Source of the DNA: Pseudooceanicola spongiae
GTDB taxonomy: Bacteria; Pseudomonadota; Alphaproteobacteria; Rhodobacterales; Rhodobacteraceae
Direction of reading: 5' to 3'
NCBI RefSeq assembly: GCF_014899185.1
Contig: NZ_CP045201.1
Location: 1,968,501 to 2,032,500 of the forward strand
Length of the DNA stretch: 64,000 bases
The translations under genes were made by a program, and so were the position numbers. A model generated the notes under the pieces. That model was given only the letters and a program-made list of their open reading frames with translations. It was not told where the DNA came from and did not search any database. Below, piece after piece: positions 1 to 8,213 of the stretch (positions are counted from its first letter, which is position 1; each line of letters starts with the position of its first letter).

Positions 1-590
1 GGAAACCTTGTGCGAAGGCAGGCATGCGCCAGCAGATCGCGCGGATGGCCGGGTGTGCCGTGCCTGGCCAGATAGTCAGGAGAGGCCGCGGTGGCGGCCC
101 GCTGGCTGCGCGGTCCGATCGGCACGCAGATCGCATCCTGCGCCAGGGTCTCTCCATAGCGAATGCCCGCATCTGCCCCCCTCGAAAGTATGTCGACAAG
201 CCCGTCATCGACCGTGATGTCGAGACTGACTTCCGGGTAGGCCCGCAGAAAATCCGCCGCGATCGGAGGCAGGATCGTGCGCGTGACCGCCCCTGGCACA
301 TTCAGCCGCAGGGTTCCCCGCAGGCCCTTTCCGAAACCAGCGACCGTCTCCAACGCGCTGTCGAGACCCGCGAGCACTGGGACGATCCGGTTCATCAGTT
401 CCTCGCCTGCCACCGTCAGGGCCACGCTTCGCGTCGTCCTGTTCATGAGCCGCGTTCCGAGCTGGTCTTCCAGTCGTCTCACAGCTTCACTGACCGTCGA
501 CGCTGGAACTGACGTGACCCGCGCCGCTCCACGAAAGCCACCATGATGTGCCGCAGCAATGAAGAGCCGCAGATCCCGAACTTGATCCAT
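1..590 (-). CDS. LysR-family transcriptional regulator (partial, C-terminus outside window)
   Basis: Reading the complement from the ATG at 590 gives a protein beginning MDQVRDLRLFIAAAHHGG, with an open frame that runs off the left edge (about 196 residues seen). The first 60 residues form a LysR winged helix-turn-helix (A.V..VPASTVSEAVRRLE, then LGTRLMNRTTRSV). After it comes the start of the periplasmic-binding-like effector domain (LRGTLRLNVPGA). The gene is divergent from the aldo/keto reductase at 684, with 93 bp between them, so that gene is the likely target. The effector is unknown. The frame has no stop inside the window, so the C-terminal third is missing only because of the window boundary. 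Confidence 0.9.
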   Translation of the reverse strand, partial: MDQVRDLRLFIAAAHHGGFRGAARVTSVPASTVSEAVRRLEDQLGTRLMNRTTRSVALTVAGEELMNRIVPVLAGLDSALETVAGFGKGLRGTLRLNVPGAVTRTILPPIAADFLRAYPEVSLDITVDDGLVDILSRGADAGIRYGETLAQDAICVPIGPRSQRAATAASPDYLARHGTPGHPRDLLAHACLRTRF

Positions 591-683
591 TGTTCGCCTT
601 TTCCGATCAGGCCGTCCGCCTTAAACGATCTTATCGAACAATGAGTTGGAGTCTAGTTTCAGGGCAGCAAAAGGAGCAATCGG

Positions 684-1565
684 ATGACAAAGAGCACTGA
701 ACTTGGTGGCAGCTTCACCCTGCCCGGAACCGACATCACTTTAAACCGGATGGGCTATGGGGCCATGCAGCTTGCCGGCCCCCATGTCTTCGGCCCACCG
801 AAGGATCACGACGCGGCCGTTGCCGTTTTGCGGGAAGCGATCAGGCAGGGCATAAATCACATCGACACCAGTGATTTTTATGGGCCGCACGTCACCAACC
901 AGATCATCAGAGAGGCGCTTGCCCCATATCCGGACGACCTGACGATCGTGACGAAGATTGGCGCAGTGCGCGGCGCTGACGCATCATGGAATCCCGCGAT
1001 GTCGGCCGAGGCTCTGGAGCAGGCCGTAAACGACAACCTCGCCAACCTAGGACGCGACACGATCGATGTGGTTAATTTACGGATCATGTTCGGAGAGGGG
1101 CCGACCGAGGGCTCGATCAAGGAGCCCCTCTCTGCGCTGGCCAAACTGCAACAGGACGGGCGCGTTCGACATATCGGACTGAGCAACGTCACGGCCGCGC
1201 AGGTCGAGGAAGGGCGCGATATTGCGGATATCGTCTGCGTCCAGAACCTCTACAACCTTGCCCACCGCAGCGACGATGCGATGATCGACGCACTGGCAGC
1301 CGATGGGATTGCCTATGTGCCATTTTTCCCGCTCGGCGGCTTCTCTCCGCTGCAATCGGACGCCCTATCCGCCGTGGCGGCAGACCTCAGCGCCAGCCCT
1401 CTGCAGGTCGCGCTGGCCTGGCTTTTGCAACGCGCGCCGAACATTTTGCTCATACCCGGCACGTCGTCGGTCGCCCACCTGAAGGAAAACATCGCCGCGG
1501 CGTCGTTGGACCTGCCGGAAGAGGCATGCATGACGCTGGACGCTATCGGATCCACCGGACACTGA
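684..1565 (+). CDS. Aldo/keto reductase, YdbC-like (possible pyridoxal reductase)
   Basis: A 293-residue TIM-barrel oxidoreductase. The start is supported by AAAGGAG eight bases upstream. The AKR catalytic Asp61, Tyr66 and Lys91 are in HIDTSDFYG and IVTKIGA; the usual tetrad histidine position reads Asn131 (DVVNLR), as in E. coli YdbC. I recall the blocks NRLGYGAMQLAGP, NHIDTSDFYGPHVTNQII and IAYVPFFPLGGF from YdbC, and this protein matches them closely. YdbC is reported as an NADPH-dependent pyridoxal reductase (PdxI), so vitamin B6 salvage is the best guess. The substrate here is inferred from similarity only. The divergent LysR gene is a likely regulator. Confidence 0.85.
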   Translation: MTKSTELGGSFTLPGTDITLNRMGYGAMQLAGPHVFGPPKDHDAAVAVLREAIRQGINHIDTSDFYGPHVTNQIIREALAPYPDDLTIVTKIGAVRGADASWNPAMSAEALEQAVNDNLANLGRDTIDVVNLRIMFGEGPTEGSIKEPLSALAKLQQDGRVRHIGLSNVTAAQVEEGRDIADIVCVQNLYNLAHRSDDAMIDALAADGIAYVPFFPLGGFSPLQSDALSAVAADLSASPLQVALAWLLQRAPNILLIPGTSSVAHLKENIAAASLDLPEEACMTLDAIGSTGH

Positions 1566-1763
1566 AGGACGCCGCCAACTCATACCCCCCATGATTGAAA
1601 AGTGGACGTTCAGATAAGACATCGAGCGTCCACAAAGCGGACGTTCCCGAATTGGAGAATGCTGCGCATAGCCTTCAGCGGCTGCGTTGGGAAAACAGCG
1701 ATGCACCAAAGCCTGATTGCAAGCACGGCAAGTCAGGGCCGGGCTTGGAGGTGACTTAACGAA
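1566..1763. other. Intergenic space with no recognisable gene
   Basis: 198 bp between the convergent aldo/keto reductase and TetR genes. It holds two copies of a GTCC(A)C/GGACGTTC-like word around 1601-1648 and otherwise nothing I can assign. No clear T-tailed hairpin is visible. It may be degenerate leftover DNA at the accessory edge of the window. Confidence 0.4.
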
Positions 1764-2387
1764 TTACCCTTTGGCTCCGTCATTGGTCGCCTCCGAATCT
1801 GGGGCAAGGAGGCCTTCCGCGAGCATCCGGAAGGCCTCCTGCGCCTTCAACAGCATCGCCTCTGGGTTGTCACAGGACGCGACCCAGAGCGCTGCATTGA
1901 GAGCGGCGCCGTTCAGAAGGCGGGAGGCGGCCTCGATATCGACGGGCCTCAGCACGCCGTTGGCCAGAAGCTGCGTGACCGCCTCGCGGGTCGCGTCGAG
2001 GCAGCAGTTCTGGCTGGGCCAGTGGGCCGGGTCCCCCAGCACCGCGGGGCCGTCGCGCAGGACAATGCGCTGCACTTCGGGGTCGAGGGCCATCTCGATA
2101 TAGGCACAGCCCTCTGCGAGCAGGGCGCGCCATACAGTGCCCTCACCCTCTGCGAGGCCACGGGCACGGGACGCCATCTCTGCATCGATCTGGTCGACCA
2201 CGGCCGCGAACAGCCCCTTCTTGTCCCCGAAATTGTGGTAGAGCGCGCCGCGCGTCAGGTCGACCGCGGATGTGAGATCATCCATCGACGTCTTGTGAAA
2301 CCCCTTTTCCACGAAGGCCGCGCGGGCCGAGGCAAGTAGCTTCCGCCGCGTCCCATCCATCATTTCTGCACGTGTTCGTTTGGCCAT
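1764..2387 (-). CDS. TetR/AcrR-family transcriptional repressor
   Basis: 207 residues from the ATG at 2387. A longer reading frame upstream crosses the divergent promoter and is rejected, because the family-typical start is MAKRTRAEMMDGTRRKLL. The N-terminal HTH is clear (FVEKGFHKTSMDDLTSAV, then TRGALYHNFGDKKGLFAAVV), followed by a helical ligand domain of the TetR_C type with Trp/Cys-rich CDNPEAMLLKAQEAFRMLAEGLL near the end. It is divergent from a RidA-family gene. The space between them holds two CATAC-N5-GTATG operators, so it probably represses both itself and that gene. The ligand is unknown. Confidence 0.9.
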   Translation of the reverse strand: MAKRTRAEMMDGTRRKLLASARAAFVEKGFHKTSMDDLTSAVDLTRGALYHNFGDKKGLFAAVVDQIDAEMASRARGLAEGEGTVWRALLAEGCAYIEMALDPEVQRIVLRDGPAVLGDPAHWPSQNCCLDATREAVTQLLANGVLRPVDIEAASRLLNGAALNAALWVASCDNPEAMLLKAQEAFRMLAEGLLAPDSEATNDGAKG

Positions 2388-2415
2388 GCATCCCCCATTG
2401 GCATCGTCTGCGCGC

Positions 2416-2468
2416 CGAATATTGACATACGTTGCGTATGTGAATATTCGGCATACACAGCGTATGTC
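2416..2468. promoter_or_regulatory. Double TetR operator in a divergent promoter
   Basis: At 2416-2450 lies a 35-bp palindrome with 16-bp arms (one mismatch) and a 3-bp centre. Its core is CATAC-N5-GTATG (2426-2440). The same CATAC-N5-GTATG core recurs at 2452-2466, exactly 26 bp away. A TTGACA at 2422-2427, with TATTCG 17 bp downstream, can serve the rightward RidA gene. TTGACA on the complement at 2470-2465 can serve the leftward tetR gene. Each -35 is therefore overlapped by one operator copy. Confidence 0.75.
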
Positions 2469-2535
2469 AATTTTGGATCGCGTGAAAGCCATCACGCGGT
2501 CTTCGCACCCGTCAATCCAAGAAAAGGAGTCCCCA

Positions 2536-2937
2536 ATGGGCACCCGTGAACCGATCTACCCCGCCGCGTCTGCGCGCCATGCGCTTTATGACCAGCATGG
2601 GTATTCCCCCGCCGTGCGATCTGGCGACCTTCTGTTCGTGTCCGGCCAGGTCGGCAGCCGCGAGGACGGCACGCCTGAAGAGACCTATCCCGCACAGGTC
2701 GAACGGGCCTTCAAGAACCTCGAAGCCGTGCTGGATGCAGCAGGGTGCAGTTTCGATGACATCATCGACGTCACGACCTTCCACACCGATCCCGAAGCAC
2801 AACTCCCCGACCTCATGCCGGTCAAGGAACAGTATTTTCCAGGTAGGCCGTTCCCGGCTTGGACCGCTGTCGGCGTAACCTGGCTGGCTGGCTTCGACCT
2901 TGAGATCAAGGTAGTCGCGCGCATTCCCGGCAATTGA
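2536..2937 (+). CDS. RidA/YjgF-family protein (reactive imine/enamine deaminase-like)
   Basis: 133 residues from the ATG at 2536, preceded by AAAAGGAG. The family pattern is visible: AVRSGDLLFVSGQVG, QVERAFKNLEAVLDAAG, DDIIDVTTFHTD, and the C-terminal W-AVGVTWLAGFDLEIKVVA. RidA proteins hydrolyse reactive enamine/imine intermediates. The canonical RidA catalytic arginine falls in a (C/N)xR.C/V stretch near residue 105; here the corresponding region reads FPAWTAVGVTWLA with no arginine, so this is likely one of the non-archetypal (Rid1-7-like) subfamilies with unknown substrate. Control by the divergent TetR is strongly suggested by the shared operators. Confidence 0.8.
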   Translation: MGTREPIYPAASARHALYDQHGYSPAVRSGDLLFVSGQVGSREDGTPEETYPAQVERAFKNLEAVLDAAGCSFDDIIDVTTFHTDPEAQLPDLMPVKEQYFPGRPFPAWTAVGVTWLAGFDLEIKVVARIPGN

Positions 2938-3118
2938 TCGCCACATTACAGATTGAAGCAGGACGGTAGACAGGTCCGGCAGCCTTGCGAAGACGCAGCG
3001 CTGTCGGATCGGGCAGTATTTGACCTCGACCTCATGCAGTTTGCCCAGGCTCACCGCTGGCGACGCCTCCCCCATGACGCTCAAACAGCGCCGCTCTCTG
3101 CTGTAGAAGGTCTGCGAC

Positions 3119-3883
3119 ATGACAGACCCGGAGGGCAAGCGGCTGGGCAATCTGCACTATGACCTCGGCCCCGAGGGCGTCATCCATCTGATGGACCAGT
3201 GGCAGGGCAAGACAACTCAGGCCGACAACAGCCGCAAGGCCCTCAGCGCAGGTTACAGATGGGCGATCCCGCGTGGCCGCGTGAAGACCAATCCGTGCGT
3301 TGGGATCGCGAACACCCACAAGAGCCGCGGCAGCGCGAAGCCGTGGACAGCTGCCGAGGTCAAAACCTTCATGGCGCACCACCCGCATGGCTCTATAGCG
3401 CGACGCTGGCTGTTCCTCGCCATGTTAACCGCTTGCCGAATTTCTGACGCGATCACCTTGGGTCGCAGCAACGAAGTGATCAGGGACGGCATCACCTACT
3501 TGGACTGACAGGCGCAGAAAAAGGGATCACCATTCGTATCGGTCCCGATTGCCAACCAGCTGCTGACTGAGCTGCGCGCGACCAAGGTCGAGGGAAAGGC
3601 ATATATCCTGAGCGAGCACGGGCGCCCCTTTCGCAGCGCAGCTTCTCTGCACGAACGGGTGCGCCGCTGGGTCGCTGCAGCGGGTCTGGAAGGTCTCAGC
3701 CAGCACGGATTGCGCAAGGCCATGGGTGAGCTCCTGGCCGAAGCTGGCGCCATTCAACACCAGATCATGGCGGTGATGGCACACACTCAGCCAGCCACAT
3801 CCGCGATCCACACCAACAAGGCGGATCGCCGCAGAATGGCGACGGCCGCTATGGATTCCATCAGGGAATTTTCACTCGGGTAA
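3119..3883 (+). pseudogene. Tyrosine recombinase (phage-type integrase), decayed remnant
   Basis: A single frame runs 3119-3883, interrupted by one in-frame TGA at 3506-3508 where the family normally has Trp/Arg (ITYLD-stop-QAQKKGSPF). The catalytic core is otherwise readable: the first Arg in LTACRISDAI (codon 3437-3439) and the H-x-x-R box SQHGLRKAMG (His codon 3704-3706). The position of the nucleophilic Tyr reads His (CAC, 3809-3811, in SAIHTNKADRRR), one base away from TAC. About 130 N-terminal residues typical of such integrases are absent. The remnant ends about 80 bp from the 3' end of tRNA-Thr, the usual integration target. It is almost certainly inactive. Confidence 0.85.
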
Positions 3884-3892
3884 TGCCCGATG

Positions 3893-3919
3893 TGTCCCAC
3901 ACCATTTTTTCGTGGGACA
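3893..3919. other. Stem-loop between integrase remnant and tRNA-Thr
   Basis: TGTCCCAC (3893-3900) pairs perfectly with GTGGGACA (3912-3919) around an AT-rich loop. It is followed by the palindrome TTGGAatattaTCCAA and T-rich DNA up to the tRNA end. Such structure is common in attachment regions and can also act as a terminator of the integrase gene. No second copy of the tRNA 3' end was found by eye in the window. Confidence 0.4.
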
Positions 3920-3964
3920 GAATTGGAATATTATCCAATGTTTTCAGTGTATTTTTTTGAAAAG

Positions 3965-4040
3965 TGGTGCCCCCACACGGACTCGAACCGCGGACCTACT
4001 GATTACAAATCAGTTGCTCTACCAGCTGAGCTATAGGGGC
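3965..4040 (-). tRNA. tRNA-Thr (anticodon TGT)
   Basis: A 76-nt cloverleaf on the complement with encoded CCA. The acceptor GCCCCTA pairs with TGGGGGC. The D-arm is GCTC-AGCTGGTA-GAGC, the anticodon arm ACTGA-TTTGTAA-TCAGT gives anticodon TGT, and the T-arm is CGCGG-TTCGAGT-CCGTG. It reads ACA codons. Its 3' end faces the decayed integrase, marking an old integration site. Confidence 0.97.
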
Positions 4041-4108
4041 ATTGAGCGCCATTTACGCGGTGATGCCGCCACGATCAAGGGTATTTTCGCCCCGCCCGCA
4101 CAAAAGCC

Positions 4109-5779
4109 TCAGCGGTTGGTGCGTGCCAGCAGTGCCACCGCCAACAGTCCCACCAGGATCACCAGAATGGCTGCGGGCGCTGCCTCGCCCAGCCGCTCGA
4201 GGCTGGCTTTCTCAAAGACGCGTGTTGCCAGTGTGTCGTAGTTGAAGGGGCGCAACAAGAGCGTCGCGGGCAGCTCCTTGACGCAGTCGACAAAGACCAG
4301 CAGCAGGGCAGATGCCAGCGATCCACGGATCATCGGGAAGTGTATCTCTCGCAGCGTGGCAAACCGGCTGCGGCCAAGCGAACGGGCCGCCATCGGCAAG
4401 GAGGGCGGCACGCGCCCCATAGCGCCGTCGGCGGCGCCCTGCGCAATGGCGAAAAAGCGCACGCAATACGCCAGCACGACCGCAAAGGCGGTCCCCGTCA
4501 GGATCAGCCCCGGATCCCGGCCTGTCAGCATCTGCGTCATATCCGCCAGCCTGTGATCCATCAGCGCCAGGGGAATCAGGATGCCAACCGCCAACACCGC
4601 GCCGGGTGCCGCGTAGCCGATCGTGGTGATCGGCATAAGAAGCTTTGGCAGAGCGGCTCCTGAGACCCGCACGCCATATACAAGAAACACGGCCGCCAGC
4701 ACGGTGACGACAGCCGCAATGCCACAGACCGTAATCGTATGCACCAAGGCGCGCAGCAGGCCAGGATCGCTCCATGCGCCGGACTGCGACCAGGCGTGCG
4801 ACAGGATCACCGCGCAGGGCAGCACGAACCCAAGGACGAAGGGAAAGGCGCAGAGCAGCATCGCCACCCTGCCCCGCCAACCGGGCAGCGGCACGCGCAC
4901 AACGGGACGGTGGCGGCTCGACAGAGCATAGAACTTCAGGCGACGCCGGCTGGATTTCTCCAGCAGCACCAGCGCCACGACTAGACCCAGGATCACACAG
5001 GCGATCTGCGCCGCACCCCCGGCATTGTAGCTTTGCAACCAGACAGAGAAGATGCCGGTCGTCAGGGTCTGAACCGCAAAGTAATCGACCGTGCCGAAAT
5101 CATTCACTGTTTCCATCATGACGATCGCAACGGCGGCGGCGATGGCGGGACGTGCCATCGGCAGCCCGATACGCCAGAAGCGCGCGAAGGGCCCCTTGCC
5201 GAGGGACATGGCGACCTCTTCCGCGCCGCCAGATTGCTCGCGAAAGGCGGCGCGCGACAGCAGGTAGACATAGGGGTAGAGCGAGGCAGACAGCACGATG
5301 ATGGCGCCGGTCTTTGTACGGATGTCGGGAAACCAGTAATCGCGCGCACTGCTCCAGCCGAACAGGCTGCGCAACCCGGTCTGCACCGGCCCTGCGTACT
5401 CCAGAAAGTCGACCAGCGCATAGGCCCCGACATAGGCAGGGATCGCGAGCGGCAGCAGAAGAAGATACTCAAGCCAGCGCGAGCCCGGAAAATGATAGCG
5501 GGTGATCAGCCATGCGGCGCCCGTGCCTGTGGCCGCCGTGATCGCGCCGACCGTGGCCATCAGGATGAGAGAATTCGACAGGTAGCGCGGCAGGGTGGTC
5601 GCAACGAGATGGGGCCAGATGTTCTCCTCTGGCCACAGCGCCGTCCAGATCACCGACAGGATCGGCCCCAGCACCACCAGCGCAATCAGCGCCGCGCCGA
5701 AAGACCAAAGGCCCGTGCCACGGAAAAACCTGCGCCTTGCGCCGGAAACGGAGGGAGGGGGAGGAGCGCCGCGCTGCAT
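4109..5779 (-). CDS. ABC transporter permease, ferric iron type (FbpB/SfuB-like, fused two-domain)
   Basis: A 556-residue inner-membrane protein with about 12 hydrophobic segments, made of two tandem BPD-transporter permease halves. The EAA-type loops are visible as EEVAMSLGKGPFARFWRIGLP (about residues 190-210) and AARSLGRSRFATLREIHFP (about 480-500). The double-length permease, with YPYVYLLSRAAF and MMETVNDFGTVDYF, is the FbpB family that moves Fe3+ (sometimes thiamine or polyamine) released by a periplasmic binding protein. No binding-protein or ATPase gene is adjacent, so its partners must be encoded elsewhere. The substrate is inferred from family pattern. Confidence 0.85.
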   Translation of the reverse strand: MQRGAPPPPSVSGARRRFFRGTGLWSFGAALIALVVLGPILSVIWTALWPEENIWPHLVATTLPRYLSNSLILMATVGAITAATGTGAAWLITRYHFPGSRWLEYLLLLPLAIPAYVGAYALVDFLEYAGPVQTGLRSLFGWSSARDYWFPDIRTKTGAIIVLSASLYPYVYLLSRAAFREQSGGAEEVAMSLGKGPFARFWRIGLPMARPAIAAAVAIVMMETVNDFGTVDYFAVQTLTTGIFSVWLQSYNAGGAAQIACVILGLVVALVLLEKSSRRRLKFYALSSRHRPVVRVPLPGWRGRVAMLLCAFPFVLGFVLPCAVILSHAWSQSGAWSDPGLLRALVHTITVCGIAAVVTVLAAVFLVYGVRVSGAALPKLLMPITTIGYAAPGAVLAVGILIPLALMDHRLADMTQMLTGRDPGLILTGTAFAVVLAYCVRFFAIAQGAADGAMGRVPPSLPMAARSLGRSRFATLREIHFPMIRGSLASALLLVFVDCVKELPATLLLRPFNYDTLATRVFEKASLERLGEAAPAAILVILVGLLAVALLARTNR

Positions 5780-5965
5780 GTCCGTCTGGTTGCCCTAAAC
5801 GCTCAGGTCTGTCCAGATCAGAGCGGGCGATAGGTGATCAAACAGGCAGTGGCGTTGCAGCGGGTGTCACAAGACCAGGGCGCCGACATCTTCAGGCCCC
5901 GATCTTGTGCAAAGTTTATCGCGGGTCTGCGGCCCCGCCCGGCGAGGCCGCACAGACCAGATGCC

Positions 5966-6229
5966 TCAGGACATCCCGAGGGCTTCTTTGTACATCTCAA
6001 GAACCGCTTCTTCTTCAGCGATATCATTGGGTTCACGCTTGCGCAGAGCGATCACCTTACGAATGATCTTGGTGTCATAGCCACGCCCCTTGGCTTCGGC
6101 CATCACCTCTTTCTGCTGTTCAGCGAGGTCCTTCTTCTCGGCGTCGAGGCGCTCGATCCGCTCGATGAACTGACGCAATTCGCCAGCGGTTACGCGGTAG
6201 TTGGAATCGGCACTGGTTTCGTCTTCCAT
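5966..6229 (-). CDS. gapR: GapR-family nucleoid-associated protein (DUF2312)
   Basis: 87 residues with the DUF2312 pattern almost throughout: NYRVTAGELRQFIERIERL, EEKKDLAEQQKEVMAEAKGRG and YDTKIIRKVIALRK, ending EEAVLEMYKEALGM. GapR of Caulobacter forms tetramers that clamp overtwisted AT-rich DNA ahead of replication and transcription, and it is nearly universal in Alphaproteobacteria. The start follows AGGAAGACC. A stem of GTCTGCGGCC with its complement lies just after the stop (5925-5957), without a T-run, and may stabilise or end the transcript. Confidence 0.93.
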   Translation of the reverse strand: MEDETSADSNYRVTAGELRQFIERIERLDAEKKDLAEQQKEVMAEAKGRGYDTKIIRKVIALRKREPNDIAEEEAVLEMYKEALGMS

Positions 6230-6393
6230 GGTCTTCCTTGCGTCTTCGAATTGTGTTGAGCAGCAGCAGACCCCTTGCTAGCCGCCCCGGCCCCCTGCCG
6301 CAAGAGGCGAGACGCCCTTTGCGCGAGGCTTGCAACACTGACGTGACTGCACTAGGCGCTTTTGCAAACACGCCAGTCTGAGAGGGCATAAGC

Positions 6394-6609
6394 ATGGAAT
6401 GGATGATCTGGATCGGGGCGGCTGTGTCGTTGCTGGGGCTGGTCTCACTGGTCTGGTCGATCATCATGGTGACCCGCGCCAAGCGGCATGCCGCCGATGA
6501 TGACGCCCTGCGCGCCGCGATCAAGGCGGCGATGCCCTACAACATGGGCGGCATGGCCCTGTCGGTGCTGGGCCTGATGGCCGTCATCGCCGGGATCTCG
6601 CTGAGCTGA
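6394..6609 (+). CDS. Small two-helix membrane protein, unknown function
   Basis: 71 residues, starting after GAGAGGG. Helix 1 is MIWIGAAVSLLGLVSLVWSIIMV, a short basic loop (TRAKRHAADDD) follows, and helix 2 is MGGMALSVLGLMAVIAGISLS at the C-terminus. Coding is supported by the ribosome binding site, GC3 bias and conserved-looking hydrophobic pattern. I do not recognise a named family. It is divergent from gapR with a 164-bp gap, and no functional context is apparent. Confidence 0.7.
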   Translation: MEWMIWIGAAVSLLGLVSLVWSIIMVTRAKRHAADDDALRAAIKAAMPYNMGGMALSVLGLMAVIAGISLS

Positions 6610-6780
6610 CGCTGCGGCGCCTGCGAAACGGTTAAAAACTGCGACAATTTACGCCACGGTCTTGGGCAACACCCGGCTGCAAAATCATCGCTCGGCGCCT
6701 GCGTTTTCGCGGAAACCGGTCGAATCGCAGGTGTGCAAATGTTGCCGCAGAGCAGCGAAAGTCGTTGGTGCAAATACAGA
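6610..6780. other. Intergenic 3' region, possible long 3' UTR or sRNA
   Basis: Between the 71-residue membrane protein and the terminator at 6781 there are 170 bp without a convincing ORF. GTGCAAAT occurs twice about 36 bp apart. A strong terminator this far from the stop would fit a long 3' UTR or a small RNA, but no promoter is clear. Confidence 0.25.
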
Positions 6781-6820
6781 AAAACCCGCCGGGGCGTCTG
6801 CTCCCGGCGGGTTTTGTTTT
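6781..6820. terminator. Bidirectional intrinsic terminator
   Basis: AAAACCCGCCGGG (6781-6793) pairs perfectly with CCCGGCGGGTTTT (6803-6815) over a 9-nt loop. A T-rich tail lies on the right and an A-rich flank on the left, so it can stop both the rightward 71-residue gene and the leftward gene ending at 6866. Confidence 0.85.
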
Positions 6821-6865
6821 GACACGACCTTGCCCGTCTGGCCCCGATATGCGGGCCATCAGCGG

Positions 6866-7090
6866 TCAGATCGGCATATTGTCGAAACGCGATTCAATCG
6901 CCTCGTTGGTCAGGTCTTCCTGCATCTGGCGCAGAGTTGTCGGAACCCCGACGCCTTTGCGGGCAAAATCTCCAACAAGTTCATGCAGTTTGGGCAGGTG
7001 TTGATGTCTTGCGCCCGGCCGTGTCCCTGAGATCAGATCCGCGATATCGGCGAATTTTCTCTGCAACTCCTGCGTGGTCGTCGGCGTCAT
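6866..7090 (-). CDS. Hypothetical protein, 74 residues
   Basis: Starts at the ATG at 7090 directly after a strong GAGGAGGAAAGGGT ribosome binding site; the longer upstream frame is rejected. The product is MTPTTTQELQRKFADIADLI, then a basic stretch HQHLPKLHELVGDFARKGVG, then TLRQMQEDLTNEAIESRFDN. It looks soluble and helical, with no cysteines, signal peptide or membrane segment. I do not recognise a family. It is divergent from the persulfide operon and could be a small accessory protein, but nothing in the sequence shows a role. Confidence 0.6.
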   Translation of the reverse strand: MTPTTTQELQRKFADIADLISGTRPGARHQHLPKLHELVGDFARKGVGVPTTLRQMQEDLTNEAIESRFDNMPI

Positions 7091-7270
7091 ACCCTTTCCT
7101 CCTCGACTGACGGGTATCGCGCCATGTGCAGTGGCAGACATGGTGAAACCCGATGATGTAACGATTGGGCCGGGCGCTCCTCCATCCGCGATCCGGCCTT
7201 GCACAACTATAGCGAATCTAATCGCTCCCTACCAAAGAAAATGACAAAGGCGCCGGCGACCCTCCCCTTG

Positions 7271-7294
7271 TATTATATTCAATTTTTATTATAT
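7271..7294. promoter_or_regulatory. AT-rich direct repeats upstream of the persulfide operon
   Basis: TATTATAT occurs at 7271-7278 and again at 7287-7294, 16 bp apart, in the most AT-rich stretch of this part of the window, about 40 bp before the dioxygenase start. Related operons elsewhere are controlled by ArsR-type persulfide sensors (BigR/SqrR) binding AT-rich sites. The assignment to such a regulator is inference; no regulator gene is in the window next to it. Confidence 0.5.
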
Positions 7295-7333
7295 GTCGTT
7301 TCAGCAGACATGGAGCGACGAGAGGAAACCGAG

Positions 7334-8197
7334 ATGAACCCGGACGTGACAGCATTCTTCGACGAGGCGACAAACACGATTTCCTATGTCGTGCGCGATC
7401 CGGCGGGCAGCACCTGCGCGGTGATCGATTCGGTCCTTGATTTCGACTTTTCCTCGGCTCGCACGGACACCCGATCGGCAGATGCGATCATCGATTTCAT
7501 CACTCAGAACGGCCTGAGTCTGGAATGGCTGCTGGAAACGCATGTCCATGCCGATCACCTCTCTGCCGCGCCCTATATTCAGGAACGGCTGGGTGGGAAG
7601 ATCGGGATCGGCGACCAGATCACCGTGGTTCAGGACACCTTCGGCAAGATCTTCAACGAGGGGACCGAGTTCCAGCGCAACGGCAGCCAGTTCGACGGCT
7701 TGTTCAAGCAAGGTGACGTCCTGCAGATTGGCGCGCTGAAGGTCGACGTGCTGCATACACCCGGCCATACTCCGGCGTGCCTGACCTATGTCATCGGCGA
7801 TGCTGCCTTTGTCGGCGACACCCTGTTCATGCCCGATTTCGGGACCGCGCGCTGCGATTTCCCCGGGGGATCCTCCAGCGTTTTGTTCGCCTCGATCCAG
7901 AAGATCCTGGCTCTGCCCGACGCAACCCGCATCTTCGTTGGCCATGACTACAAGGCCCCGGGGCGCGAGGACTATGCCTGGGAAACCACCGTTGGCGAGC
8001 AGAAGGCGCTAAACATCCACGTCGCCGCCGGTAAATCCGCCGAGGACTTCGTCCATATGCGTGACGCCCGCGACGCGACGCTGGCCATGCCCAAGATGAT
8101 CATTCCTTCGCTGCAGGTGAACATGCGCGGGGGCCGGATGCCAGAGCCTGACAAGGACGGAAACGTCTTCCTCAAGCTTCCCGTCAACAAGCTGTGA
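7334..8197 (+). CDS. MBL-fold persulfide dioxygenase (ETHE1/Blh-type)
   Basis: 287 residues from the ATG at 7334 (GAGGAAACCGAG upstream; the longer frame crosses the promoter). The metallo-beta-lactamase metal site is seen as LETHVHADHLSAA, with further ligands in HTPGHTPAC, VGDTLFMPDFGTARCDFPGG and FVGHDY. This Asp/His set and the spacing FGTARCDF are typical of ETHE1-like sulfur dioxygenases, which oxidise glutathione persulfide to sulfite. The C-terminus LQVNMRGGRMPEP also matches Blh. It leads an operon with two YeeE/YedE transporters and a DUF442 sulfur transferase, consistent with sulfide detoxification. Confidence 0.92.
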   Translation: MNPDVTAFFDEATNTISYVVRDPAGSTCAVIDSVLDFDFSSARTDTRSADAIIDFITQNGLSLEWLLETHVHADHLSAAPYIQERLGGKIGIGDQITVVQDTFGKIFNEGTEFQRNGSQFDGLFKQGDVLQIGALKVDVLHTPGHTPACLTYVIGDAAFVGDTLFMPDFGTARCDFPGGSSSVLFASIQKILALPDATRIFVGHDYKAPGREDYAWETTVGEQKALNIHVAAGKSAEDFVHMRDARDATLAMPKMIIPSLQVNMRGGRMPEPDKDGNVFLKLPVNKL

Positions 8198-8213
8198 AAA
8201 GTAAGGGTAACGA

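Noticed and set aside
1764-2543. Longer 259-residue form of the TetR protein
   Set aside because: The extra 52 residues are encoded across the operator and promoter region; the family start is at 2387.
3119-3883. Functional integrase by stop read-through
   Set aside because: The catalytic Tyr is also missing and the N-terminal part is absent.
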